This document shows positions 47,312-56,098 of a stretch of DNA of 59,939 bases, in pieces. The notes beneath the pieces are model-generated. The model ran no database searches. It was not told the DNA's origin and saw nothing but the letters and a program-made list of their open reading frames with translations. Location: positions 1 through 59,939 of the forward strand of contig DAIDHZ010000009.1 in NCBI GenBank assembly GCA_027451825.1. Reading direction: 5' to 3'. The position numbers were made by a program, and so were the translations under genes. The stretch's first letter is position 1. Every line of letters starts with the position of its first letter. The DNA comes from Chlamydiota bacterium (GTDB lineage: Bacteria > Chlamydiota > Chlamydiia > Chlamydiales > SM23-39).

Positions 47312-47405
47312 AATTGCTTATTCTACAGACCATCTACCTCCAAGTCAAGTTGCTTTAAAACAAACTCGCCTGCATAATTAATCCAATCAAATAAGGAAAT
47401 CAACA

Positions 47406-47975
47406 ATGGCAACTGTAACTACCAATGAAGTTCGCGTCGGCATGAAAGTGGAAGTCGATAAAGAACCCTATCTCATTCTCATCAATGAATTCGTAAAACC
47501 GGGAAAAGGACAAGCGTTTAATCGAATTAAAATGAAAAACATGATCAATGGAAGAGTTATTGAAAGAACCTACAAATCCGGTGAAAAGCTAGACTTGGCA
47601 GACATTGAAGAAAAGAGCATGCGATTTCTCTATAAAGAACAAGACGGCGCCGTCTTCATGGATGAAAAAACATTTGATCAAATCACCATTCCCAATGACA
47701 TCATTGGAGACAACCAACAGTGGCTCATGGAAGAGATTGTTTTCCAAGTCGTCTTCTATAAGGGCGATGTCATTGAAATCACGCCTCCTACATTTATGGA
47801 AATGATCATTAAAGAAACAGCTCCGGGAGTCCGCGGAGATACATCTGGAAGAGTTCTCAAACCTGCCATCACAGAAACCGGGGCAAAAATCCAAATCCCA
47901 ATCTTCGTTGATGAAGGTGAAAAAGTGAAGATCGACACACGAACCGGCGAGTATGTCTCAAGAGCCAGTTCCTAA
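47406..47975 (+). CDS. efp: Elongation factor P
   Basis: A 189-residue EF-P with the modification loop PGKGQA; Lys34 is the lysine expected to be beta-lysylated, and the C-terminal OB domain ends YVSRASS. It relieves ribosome stalling at polyproline. The overlapping EpmA gene supports lysylation here. Confidence 0.97.
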   Translation: MATVTTNEVRVGMKVEVDKEPYLILINEFVKPGKGQAFNRIKMKNMINGRVIERTYKSGEKLDLADIEEKSMRFLYKEQDGAVFMDEKTFDQITIPNDIIGDNQQWLMEEIVFQVVFYKGDVIEITPPTFMEMIIKETAPGVRGDTSGRVLKPAITETGAKIQIPIFVDEGEKVKIDTRTGEYVSRASS

Positions 47976-48864
47976 TTTTATTCGTCATCTTAAAGAGCGC
48001 TCTTTTCTACTGCAAAGAGCGCGCGAATTTTTCACTTCAAGAAATCTTTTAGAAGTTGACTGCGGATCTCTCGTCAAAAGAGCCCCTCTTGATCGAGGCG
48101 TTGATGTGATTTCAGCGCAAATTTCAAAACAAGAAACCGCCTTTCTTCACACATCTCCCGAATATGCCATGAAAAAATGGCTCTCCTTCGGAGCAAAAGA
48201 CATTTTTTTCTTAGGCCACGTCTATCGCCAAGGAGAACAAGGGCCTCTTCATAGTCCTGAGTTTACCATGGCCGAATGGTATCGAATCGGCTTTACGCTG
48301 GATCAAATGATCCAAGAAACTGCAGAATTTCTCTTTCTCTTTCTAAAACCCCTGCCGATCCGTCACTTAAGCTACAAAGATGCCTTCAAACAATATCTCA
48401 ATATCGACAACATCAAAAAAGATCTCTCTTCTTCCATCCCCTCCTATGGGAAAAGCTGGCCCCATAACGTTCAATTGGATTATCTCATCACCCATCATAT
48501 TCAACCCTTCTTAGGCCAAAACGAACTCACGGTACTCAAAGATTACCCTCCCGATCAAGCAGCTCTTGCCTGTCTCATCGAAAAAGATCAAGAACTCGTG
48601 GCCGAACGTTTTGAAATCTATCATCAAGGAGTCGAGCTCACAAACGGCTATCATGAACTTTCCGATCCTGAAGAATTAGAAAAACGATTCGCCCTAGAAA
48701 ATGAAGAAAGAAGAGCAAGAAATGAAGAGCCTTACCTCATTGATGAAGAACTGATCTTGGCACTCAAACGAGGCCTGCCCGATTGCTGCGGCGTCTCAGT
48801 TGGCTTTGATAGAGCCCTCATGCTTCGCCAAAAAGCATCATCCTTAAGCCATATCCTTCCTTAG
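47953..48864 (+). CDS. epmA: EF-P-(R)-beta-lysine ligase EpmA (GenX/PoxA)
   Basis: A 303-residue class II aminoacyl-tRNA-synthetase-like protein without the anticodon-binding domain. Motif 2 is GPLHSPEFTMAEWYR, motif 3 GVSVGFDRALML. EpmA attaches beta-lysine to EF-P Lys34; the gene overlaps efp by 23 bp. The aminomutase EpmB that makes beta-lysine is not in the window, so the donor may differ. Confidence 0.92.
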   Translation: MSQEPVPNFIRHLKERSFLLQRAREFFTSRNLLEVDCGSLVKRAPLDRGVDVISAQISKQETAFLHTSPEYAMKKWLSFGAKDIFFLGHVYRQGEQGPLHSPEFTMAEWYRIGFTLDQMIQETAEFLFLFLKPLPIRHLSYKDAFKQYLNIDNIKKDLSSSIPSYGKSWPHNVQLDYLITHHIQPFLGQNELTVLKDYPPDQAALACLIEKDQELVAERFEIYHQGVELTNGYHELSDPEELEKRFALENEERRARNEEPYLIDEELILALKRGLPDCCGVSVGFDRALMLRQKASSLSHILP

Positions 48865-48888
48865 ATTTTGGATAAAAACACCAGACGC

Positions 48889-48917
48889 TTGACAAAGTTC
48901 TCTTTTTTCGCTTTGAT
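48889..48917 (+). promoter_or_regulatory. Likely sigma-66 promoter of htpG
   Basis: TTGACA (48889-48894), a 17-base spacer and TTTGAT (48912-48917) lie 31 bp before the htpG ATG. The -35 box is perfect, the -10 is 4 of 6. AAAGGA follows near the start codon. Confidence 0.5.
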
Positions 48918-48947
48918 ATACCGATCATTCATAAAGGACGTACAAAC

Positions 48948-50753
48948 ATGAGACAAAGTCAACTCTCCATTCATTCAGAAAACATCCTGCCCATCATCAA
49001 AAAATGGCTTTACTCCGATAAAGATATTTTCATTCGCGAACTCGTATCCAATGCAACCGACGCTTTAAATAAAATCAAAATTTTAAAAAATCAAAACGAA
49101 ATTTCTGGAGACGACTCTCTTGAAATCTCAATCACCACCGACAAAGCAAACAAAACGATCACCATTACCGATAATGGCATTGGAATGACCGAAGAAGAGG
49201 TCGAAAAATACATTGCACAAATCGCTTTTTCAGGAGCCGAAGAGTTTGTAGCGAAATACAAATCAGAAACCGAAAAAGATCCCATCATCGGCCATTTTGG
49301 TCTCGGATTTTATTCCGCCTACATGGTGGCATCCCGTGTCGATATCAATACTCTTTCTTATCAGCCCAATAGTAACGCTGTTTTCTGGAGCTGCGATGGA
49401 TCCTCTTCTTATAACATTGGAGAAGGGACAAGAAAGACAAGAGGAACTGAAATTATTCTCAATCTCGATGATCAAAGTCTTGAATATCTAGAAGAGATGA
49501 AACTCAAAGAACTTTTACAAAAACATTGCAGTTTCATGGCATTTCCTATTTCTCTCAACGGCAAGTCCATTGGCAATAAAGAACCTCTTTGGCTCAAAAG
49601 CCCGTCGCAATGTACCGAAAAAGAATATTTGGAGTTTTATCATCAACTCTTCCCTCTAGATCCGGATCCTCTTTTCTGGATCCATCTCAATGTCGATTAT
49701 CCATTCCATCTCCAAGGAATTTTATTTTTCCCCAAAGTGCATAAACGTTTTGATGCCAATGAAAGCACCATCAAGCTCTTTTGCAACAGGGTTTTTGTCT
49801 CTGATAACTGCAAAGATATCCTTCCTGATTATCTCACCATCTTAAAAGGGGCTCTTGATAGTCCCGATATTCCTTTAAACGTTTCACGTTCCTATCTGCA
49901 AGTCGATCACAATGTCAAACAACTCAATAGCCATATCTCGAAAAAAATTTCTGATAAACTCGCGCTTCTTTACAAAACGGATCTCAATAAATACATCGAT
50001 TCTTGGACAGATATTGAAATGATCATTAAATTGGGAATTCTTCAAGATGAAAAATTCTATGACCGCATCAAAGATGTCATCATCTGGAACAATAACAAAG
50101 ATGAATGGACCACTTTAAGTGATTATCTTTCGAGAGCCAAAGAAAAGAAAGTTTACTATGCAACTTCAGATAAGGCCGGCTCATTACTGCAGCTCTATAA
50201 AGAAAAAGGAATTGAAATCATTTTTGCACCGCTTCCGATTGACACTGCAGTCATTCAGCTTTTAGAAGACAAATTATCAACATCCTTCCAACGCATTGAT
50301 GGAGCAATGAGCGATCATCTCTTAGATCCATCTCGAGAAAAAACACTTCTTGATGCAGATGGAAAAACAGCCTCCTCTCGCATTGCATCCTTTATTCAAA
50401 ATGCAATTCAGGAAGAAAATTTAACTGTCGAAGCAAAAAGTCTCGCATCCGATGAGCTTCCTGCAATGCTTGTTCTCGATGAAAATCAACGAAGACTGAG
50501 AGACTACATCGCCATGACACAAGGGAAAACCCCCTTTCCAACAAAAAAGACGTTTGTGGTCAATACTAATAATGCTCTTGTAGGCACCATCGAACGTCTT
50601 CAGCAAAAAAATCCACCCTTGGCCACCGACATTGCAAAAAGTCTTTACGATTTATCACTCTTAGCTCAAAGAGAAATGGATCCAAAAGATCTCGAAAAAA
50701 TGATTGCAAGACAAACTCAGATTTTGGAAAAACTCGGCTCTCTGATAACGTGA
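48948..50753 (+). CDS. htpG: Molecular chaperone HtpG (Hsp90)
   Basis: A 601-residue Hsp90 with the GHKL ATP site: ELVSNATDALNKI, DNGIGMT and GHFGLGFYSAYMV. It is slightly shorter than E. coli HtpG (624) through a reduced C-terminal part. It has its own promoter and no heat-shock operator was recognised. Confidence 0.97.
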   Translation: MRQSQLSIHSENILPIIKKWLYSDKDIFIRELVSNATDALNKIKILKNQNEISGDDSLEISITTDKANKTITITDNGIGMTEEEVEKYIAQIAFSGAEEFVAKYKSETEKDPIIGHFGLGFYSAYMVASRVDINTLSYQPNSNAVFWSCDGSSSYNIGEGTRKTRGTEIILNLDDQSLEYLEEMKLKELLQKHCSFMAFPISLNGKSIGNKEPLWLKSPSQCTEKEYLEFYHQLFPLDPDPLFWIHLNVDYPFHLQGILFFPKVHKRFDANESTIKLFCNRVFVSDNCKDILPDYLTILKGALDSPDIPLNVSRSYLQVDHNVKQLNSHISKKISDKLALLYKTDLNKYIDSWTDIEMIIKLGILQDEKFYDRIKDVIIWNNNKDEWTTLSDYLSRAKEKKVYYATSDKAGSLLQLYKEKGIEIIFAPLPIDTAVIQLLEDKLSTSFQRIDGAMSDHLLDPSREKTLLDADGKTASSRIASFIQNAIQEENLTVEAKSLASDELPAMLVLDENQRRLRDYIAMTQGKTPFPTKKTFVVNTNNALVGTIERLQQKNPPLATDIAKSLYDLSLLAQREMDPKDLEKMIARQTQILEKLGSLIT

Positions 50754-50757
50754 GGGA

Positions 50758-51903
50758 ATGCGATATTCCCTCTTTTTAGTGCTGTGCTTTGCGTTTTCTT
50801 TAAATGCAAAGCCCATTACTTTTTATCTTTCCTGGTATGATGATCCAACATCGACCATGACCATCCAGTGGATCTCGGAGGAGAGTGATATAGATGACAC
50901 TCTCCACTTGAACAAAGAAGACAAATGGATCTCTCAAACAGGCTCTCATCGCTCTTTTTCGCAATATAACATCCACCAGATCACCCTCTCTCAATTAACC
51001 CCGAACACAACATACTCTTTTCGAATCTCTGATGATGAAGCCACCTATCAATTTCAAACAGCGCCTCTGACTTTAGAAACTCCTCTCCGATTTGTTGTCG
51101 GAGGAGATGTCTATCTTTTGAAAAAGTTATTTCGCAAAATGAGCGAACAAGTCGCTGAATTAAATCCTTTATTTTGCGCTCTTGGAGGCGATCTTGCCTA
51201 TGCGTTTCATCATCATTCTTTAAGAATCCACTCAGATGCTCTTCGTCGCTGGATCTCTTTTCTTTCTGAATGGAAAAAATACATGATCACAAAAGATCAA
51301 AGAGTGATCCCTTTTCTTGTCACTGCAGGCAATCACGATCTGGATCGAGATCATTTTGAACTTTTTTTCAACCTTTTTGCATTCCCTCAAAAAAAGCTCT
51401 ACCGATCCATCAACTTTGGCAATTATTTAAATCTTCTTTTTCTAGATACCAATCACTTAGATCCAATTGAAGGAAAACAAACTGCATGGCTCAAACAAAC
51501 CCTGCAAAATCAAACAAACATTCCTTATCTCTTTGCGATCTATCACGAAGCAGCCTACCCTTCTTTCTATTCTTATGAAGGGATCATTCCAGAGAAAATC
51601 AGAACATTTTGGTGTCCACTCTTTGATCAACATCAAATTTCCGGCGCTTTTGAACACCATAACCATACATTCAAAAGAACGTATCCCATCAAAAATCAGA
51701 AACTAGATCCTCAAGGAATCATCTACTTTGGAGATGGTTGCTGGGGAGCGGCTCCAAGAAAAACAAATGAAATGTGGTATTTAGAGAAAAAGGGAAGAAA
51801 AAATAACGTCTATCTTGTAGAACTTACTCAAGAAAAAAGCCTCATCCAAGCCATCGACCTTTCGGGAAAAGCTTTTGATGAGGTCTCTATAAAACCTCGT
51901 TAA
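50758..51903 (+). CDS. Purple acid phosphatase-like metallophosphoesterase
   Basis: A 381-residue exported protein (signal peptide 1-17). Residues 20-105 form the fibronectin-like PAP N-domain; then metal motifs GGD (115-117), GGDLAY (143-148), GNHD (191-194), His263 and EHHNHTF (299-305). It hydrolyses phosphoesters, perhaps scavenging phosphate or acting on host substrates. It starts 4 bp after htpG, so it is likely cotranscribed. Confidence 0.85.
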   Translation: MRYSLFLVLCFAFSLNAKPITFYLSWYDDPTSTMTIQWISEESDIDDTLHLNKEDKWISQTGSHRSFSQYNIHQITLSQLTPNTTYSFRISDDEATYQFQTAPLTLETPLRFVVGGDVYLLKKLFRKMSEQVAELNPLFCALGGDLAYAFHHHSLRIHSDALRRWISFLSEWKKYMITKDQRVIPFLVTAGNHDLDRDHFELFFNLFAFPQKKLYRSINFGNYLNLLFLDTNHLDPIEGKQTAWLKQTLQNQTNIPYLFAIYHEAAYPSFYSYEGIIPEKIRTFWCPLFDQHQISGAFEHHNHTFKRTYPIKNQKLDPQGIIYFGDGCWGAAPRKTNEMWYLEKKGRKNNVYLVELTQEKSLIQAIDLSGKAFDEVSIKPR

Positions 51904-52247
51904 GAAGAACTACTTTCTTCTTCAGGTGTAGACTGCACTTCTGAAATCGCACCTTTGAGCACTTCAATTTTGCTGCCATCGATCATCTTTAAAACAACAG
52001 TATTTTCTTGAATTCGATCGACTTTACCAACAATACCCATAGCAACCACTCGATCCCCTTTTTTCATCGAAGATCTCATCGATTCAGCAGCTTTTCGTCT
52101 TTTTTGCTCCGGACGCCATAAAATGAAATAGAAAAAGACAAGTGCAATACCAATCATTAAAAGAGTTTGCACTAAACTTCCTGATTGAGATCCACTTTCT
52201 TGCGCTAAAAGAGTTGCAAAAGGGAGTTTTAGAAAAAAATTGAACAT
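51900..52247 (-). CDS. yajC: Preprotein translocase subunit YajC
   Basis: ATG at 52247 has AGAGGA upstream; the 115 residues have one membrane span (about 25-45, LLMIGIALVFFYFILWRPEQKRRK) and the YajC fold after it. It associates with SecDF. It overlaps the convergent phosphatase stop by 4 bp. It is downstream of hctA. Confidence 0.92.
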   Translation of the reverse strand: MFNFFLKLPFATLLAQESGSQSGSLVQTLLMIGIALVFFYFILWRPEQKRRKAAESMRSSMKKGDRVVAMGIVGKVDRIQENTVVLKMIDGSKIEVLKGAISEVQSTPEEESSSS

Positions 52248-52331
52248 AAAAATCCTCTCGTAATTGATCACCTAGAATGCCCGAAAAAAGCTTATCTAGC
52301 AAGCAAATCAAAAAGAGGATAAAACAAAATT

Positions 52332-52559
52332 TTAAGCAACTTTAGAAATTTTTCTTTTCTTTTTCTTTAATTTAGGACGACTGCCCTTTTCTGCAGCAAT
52401 CGATTCTTTGCGAAACCTTTTGCCTATCTTCTCAAGAGAAATGGTACTCACTCGAACACGTTGAGCTGCGGATCGATTTCCTTTATGCACTTTATTTAAA
52501 TCAATCATCACCTGCTCTAATAACTCTTGCATGTTTCGCATCGTATCTTGAAAAGCCAT
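52332..52559 (-). CDS. hctA: Histone H1-like protein Hc1, short-tailed
   Basis: The 75-residue product has the Hc1 N-domain (MAFQDTMRNMQELLEQVMIDLNK..KGNRSAAQRVRVSTISLEKIGKRFRKESIAAEK) and only a short Lys-rich tail (LKKKKRKISK). Hc1 condenses DNA in elementary bodies. The C. trachomatis protein is about 125 residues, so the tail here is much reduced. It lies upstream of yajC, near the order remembered for CT741-CT743. Confidence 0.88.
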   Translation of the reverse strand: MAFQDTMRNMQELLEQVMIDLNKVHKGNRSAAQRVRVSTISLEKIGKRFRKESIAAEKGSRPKLKKKKRKISKVA

Positions 52560-52634
52560 ATTTATACCCTTTTATCTTTCCAATAAAATGAGACGAATAT
52601 TCATGCAAGAAATTTTATCTTGTCGAAGTGTGTA

Positions 52635-53435
52635 ATGAATGATATTAAAACAATTATGATCAGATTTATTTTTATTTTCTTATTTTTATGGAATTTAACA
52701 TTTGCAATGCAAGTTGGGAATCTATCTGATCCTTGCATCCAAAAAAAAGGAATTTTTTTCGGCTCGTCTAGATTTAGTTTTCGTCTTGGATATTTAGGCG
52801 ATTATATCTACGATCAAACATTACGCGATGAATTTATTCTGCCTGATTGTCATGAAAAAGCATCTCATGGGAAACTATGGACGCAAGCAGCAACAGCCAC
52901 ATTCAATCTCCTGAATCGAATTGATCTCTATACCATCTTGGGCGCAACCCGCATTCAAATCGATCAAGATCTTTCCACATCCCAGCAATTTGCCTGGGGA
53001 GTCGGCGGCAAAATCGTTTTCCTTCACTACAAAAACTTTCGACTCGGTGTCGACTTAAAATACTTTCAATCCAAGCAAACGCCTTCATTTTTTGAATGCG
53101 AACATCAAGCTTACAACATCACGAGCACATTCTCTTACAACTACCATGAAACGCAAGGAGCGTTCGGCCTTTCCTACCAAACAAAATACGTCTCTCCTTA
53201 CATAGCTGCCACCTATCTCATTGCCAAACTCGAGCCCCAGCCTCCTGTTGCCTACGTACGAATCCCCTCATTCAACTTCGAAGTTCCCGTCACCTCCAAA
53301 TCAGTCACAATCGATTCACGCTTTGGCTGCGCCATCGGACTTTCTCTCATCGACCATCAAAAAGCCAACTTAAACCTCGAATGGCGAGGCTTAAGCCAAT
53401 CTGCAATCTCCCTTTCCGGAGAAATCAGATTCTAA
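52635..53435 (+). CDS. MOMP-like outer-membrane protein
   Basis: From ATG 52635 (or 52656) the product is about 266 residues with a signal peptide ending TFA. Mature sequence VGNLSDPCIQKKGIFFG...FRLGYLGDYIYDQTLR matches the opening of chlamydial major outer membrane proteins, and the C-terminus SISLSGEIRF ends in Phe as for a barrel. The cysteine content is low. It is shorter than typical MOMP (about 390), like the MOMP-like families of related chlamydiae. Confidence 0.75.
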   Translation: MNDIKTIMIRFIFIFLFLWNLTFAMQVGNLSDPCIQKKGIFFGSSRFSFRLGYLGDYIYDQTLRDEFILPDCHEKASHGKLWTQAATATFNLLNRIDLYTILGATRIQIDQDLSTSQQFAWGVGGKIVFLHYKNFRLGVDLKYFQSKQTPSFFECEHQAYNITSTFSYNYHETQGAFGLSYQTKYVSPYIAATYLIAKLEPQPPVAYVRIPSFNFEVPVTSKSVTIDSRFGCAIGLSLIDHQKANLNLEWRGLSQSAISLSGEIRF

Positions 53436-53517
53436 GTTCTATTGCATTAAAACGAATCGATTGATAAAAGCCTATAAAAGGAGTATTTCCTAAAAACAAA
53501 AGAAGGATGCAAACTAT

Positions 53518-53796
53518 ATGAAGCAAAGTCATGAAGAGATTCACAAAAAATGGGCCCAAGTCATTGCAAAAGCATGGATGGATCCACAATTTAAAAAAGC
53601 ATTACTTGCAAATCCAGAGAAAGTTTTAAAAGAAAATGGTGTATCCATTGAAAAAAACAAGACATGTCGAATTGTTGAAGTGCAAAAAAATGAACTCTGT
53701 TTTGTTCTTCCTCAAAAACCCGAAGGAGCTCTCTCAGAATCAGAATTGAAAAATGTTGCTGCAGCCGGAGGAGTAGGTCTTAGCTGGTACTGCTAA
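53518..53796 (+). CDS. NHLP-type RiPP precursor peptide
   Basis: A 92-residue precursor with the nitrile-hydratase-like leader pattern: WAQVIAKAWMDPQFKKALLANPEKVLKENGV, then FVLPQKPEGALSESELKNVAAAGG and a very short core VGLSWYC after the Gly84-Gly85 site. The core offers only Ser89 and Cys92 for azole formation. It is followed by a YcaO cyclodehydratase and a SagB dehydrogenase. Core size is unusual and the leader cysteines (50, 61) are extra. Confidence 0.9.
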   Translation: MKQSHEEIHKKWAQVIAKAWMDPQFKKALLANPEKVLKENGVSIEKNKTCRIVEVQKNELCFVLPQKPEGALSESELKNVAAAGGVGLSWYC

Positions 53797-53814
53797 ACCC
53801 CCTACGTGATGATT

Positions 53815-53841
53815 TTCCCAGAATAAGAAATTTTCTGGGAA
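53815..53841 (+). promoter_or_regulatory. Attenuator-like hairpin between precursor and enzyme genes
   Basis: TTCCCAGAA pairs with TTCTGGGAA around a 9-base loop, followed by only a short T-containing stretch. It lies between the peptide gene and the YcaO gene, where RiPP operons often have a partial terminator that raises precursor over enzyme. Function inferred. Confidence 0.55.
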
Positions 53842-53860
53842 TCTATTTAAAGAGATAAAA

Positions 53861-56086
53861 ATGCTTCAATTCCCTTCTTTTAAAACATTTATTCACGCAG
53901 AAATCATCCCTCAAAAAAGAGTGATTCTCTTTGATGAAAAAAATTCTCGCCACTTGCTTGAAGGAGAAGCTTATGTCCTTCTTACTCCGTATCTTTCAAA
54001 AGGATCTTATTCTATAGACCAAATTATCAATCATTTAAGAGAAAAAATTTCAGCATCGGAAATTTATTACGCGCTGCTTCGCTTAAAAGAAAAAGGATTT
54101 CTGGAAGAAGCGTCAACATTATCAAAACCACTTCAAACGCTTTGCAATCTTCTAGACGTTCCTTATGAGATTGCAGAAAATCGCTTAAAAAACACCACAG
54201 TCTCTATTCATTCTTTTGGAAATGTATCCATAGATCCTCTCTATTCTGCTCTCAAAGAAATGTCTATACGAATTGAAGATCAAGGAAATTTTTCCATTGG
54301 AGTTACAGATCACTATCGCAATCCAAAACTTCGCGAAATGTATCTTCAATCGAAAACTCCTTATTTACTGATAAAACCCACAAGATCGGAAATTTGGGTA
54401 GGGCCTCTTTTTATCCCGGGAAAAGGGCCTTGTCTAGACTGTCTTTTAGATGCCTTGAAAAAGAATTTTTTCGAAGAACTTTTCATTGAACATACAACAA
54501 AAAGAAACCCCATCACAATTCAAACACCCATTCCTTCCACAATCAGTGCGCTTGCATATAATCTCGCTGCCAATGAAATTGTGAAATGGATTTTGCAAGG
54601 AAGCAATCCTGATTTAGAATCAAAATTGCTATCGTATCATTTTCTTCATCCAAAAATTTCTTCACACCAAGTGATTAAAAAAACTCACTGCGCCACTTGC
54701 GGAACAAGTCTTCCTTCTAGAGAAACACCATTTATTTTAGAGAGCCAGAAAAAACATTTTACAGAAGATGGAGGCCATCGCATCAAGCCTCCGGAAGAAA
54801 CGTATCAAAAGTATGAGCATCTCATCAGCCCTATCACAGGAATTATTGAATTTCTCATCCCCTCCTTAAAACAGGAACTGACAATGATGCATGTCTACAA
54901 AGCAGCTCATCAGATGAACGGACTTCACTTCGACAACTCTTACAAAAATCCAAGAGGTCATAGTGCAGGAAAAGGGAAAAGCAAAGTACAAGCAAAAACG
55001 AGCTGTCTTTGCGAGGCAATTGAGAGATATTCAGGGATTTATCAAGGAAATGAACAAAAAAAACGAGCCATTTATAAATCCATCAAAGATGATGCAATTC
55101 ACCCTTCCTCTGTTTTACTTTTTAGCGAAAACCAATACAAATCAAGAAAGTCATGGAATCTTTCTGGCTCTTCTTTTCATTATATCCCCGATCCCTTTGA
55201 TGAAACTCAAGAAATTGATTGGACTCCAGCTTGGTCTTTAACAGAAAAAAGAACGAAGTGGATTCCAACAGCAATGTGCTATTTTAACTATCCTTTTCCT
55301 GAGAGAGCTCATCAATTTTGCAAGGGAGATTCCAATGGATGTGCCGCGGGGAATACAAAAGAAGAAGCCACTCTTCAAGGATTTTTCGAACTTGTTGAAA
55401 GAGATCACATTGCTCTATGGTGGTATTCTCGCTGTAAACGTCCTGAAGTCGATTTAAAAAGTTTTTCAGATCCACACATTGAGCGCCTCGTTTCTTCATA
55501 CGCGTCCATTCATCGAAAACTATGGGTTTTAGATCTTACAATGGACCTAAAAATTCCCACATTTGCAGCGATTTCTTGCAAAGATGATGAAACGCAAGGC
55601 GAGATTTTATTTGGCTTTGGATCACATTTCGATCCCAATATTGCTTTGCTTCGCTCTCTTACAGAAATGAATCAACCCTTACTCTTTTTAAAAGAATTGA
55701 ATCCTTCAATGCCCAAAGATGCAAAAGAACTAACGATTCGAAACTGGCTAGATCAGGAAGTTTTAAAAAATCATTCATATCTTGTCCCAGATTCACTCAC
55801 AAAGAAAAAAAAGCTCGAAGATTATGTACGCTTTGATACTGCAGACATTAAGGATGATCTTTTAATGTGTCAGAAAATCATTGAAAGCAAAGGGCTCGAG
55901 ATGCTTGTTTTAGACCAAACGCGTCCAGATATTGGGCTTGCAGTTGTCAAAGTTTTTGTTCCGGGGCTTCGACACTTTTGGAATCGGTATGCTCCGGGAA
56001 GACTCTATGACATTCCTTTAGAGCTTGGCCTTGTACAACAAAAACTCAAAGAAGAAGAATTAAATCCCATCCCCTTTTTCTTATAG
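53861..56086 (+). CDS. TOMM cyclodehydratase: leader-binding/ThiF-like domain fused to YcaO
   Basis: The 741-residue fusion has a winged-helix/RRE-like N-terminus (about 1-90), an ocin-ThiF-like middle with zinc Cys pairs 191/194 and 277/280, and a YcaO domain (about 318-741). ATP/substrate motifs are SAGKGKSKVQAKTS (368-381) with EAIERYSG, and AAGNTKEEATLQGFFELVERD (about 495-515). The C-terminus NPIPFFL resembles the Pro-rich end of azoline-forming YcaO proteins. It cyclises Cys/Ser/Thr with ATP. Confidence 0.92.
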   Translation: MLQFPSFKTFIHAEIIPQKRVILFDEKNSRHLLEGEAYVLLTPYLSKGSYSIDQIINHLREKISASEIYYALLRLKEKGFLEEASTLSKPLQTLCNLLDVPYEIAENRLKNTTVSIHSFGNVSIDPLYSALKEMSIRIEDQGNFSIGVTDHYRNPKLREMYLQSKTPYLLIKPTRSEIWVGPLFIPGKGPCLDCLLDALKKNFFEELFIEHTTKRNPITIQTPIPSTISALAYNLAANEIVKWILQGSNPDLESKLLSYHFLHPKISSHQVIKKTHCATCGTSLPSRETPFILESQKKHFTEDGGHRIKPPEETYQKYEHLISPITGIIEFLIPSLKQELTMMHVYKAAHQMNGLHFDNSYKNPRGHSAGKGKSKVQAKTSCLCEAIERYSGIYQGNEQKKRAIYKSIKDDAIHPSSVLLFSENQYKSRKSWNLSGSSFHYIPDPFDETQEIDWTPAWSLTEKRTKWIPTAMCYFNYPFPERAHQFCKGDSNGCAAGNTKEEATLQGFFELVERDHIALWWYSRCKRPEVDLKSFSDPHIERLVSSYASIHRKLWVLDLTMDLKIPTFAAISCKDDETQGEILFGFGSHFDPNIALLRSLTEMNQPLLFLKELNPSMPKDAKELTIRNWLDQEVLKNHSYLVPDSLTKKKKLEDYVRFDTADIKDDLLMCQKIIESKGLEMLVLDQTRPDIGLAVVKVFVPGLRHFWNRYAPGRLYDIPLELGLVQQKLKEEELNPIPFFL

Positions 56087-56098
56087 TCGGAGGAAGAC

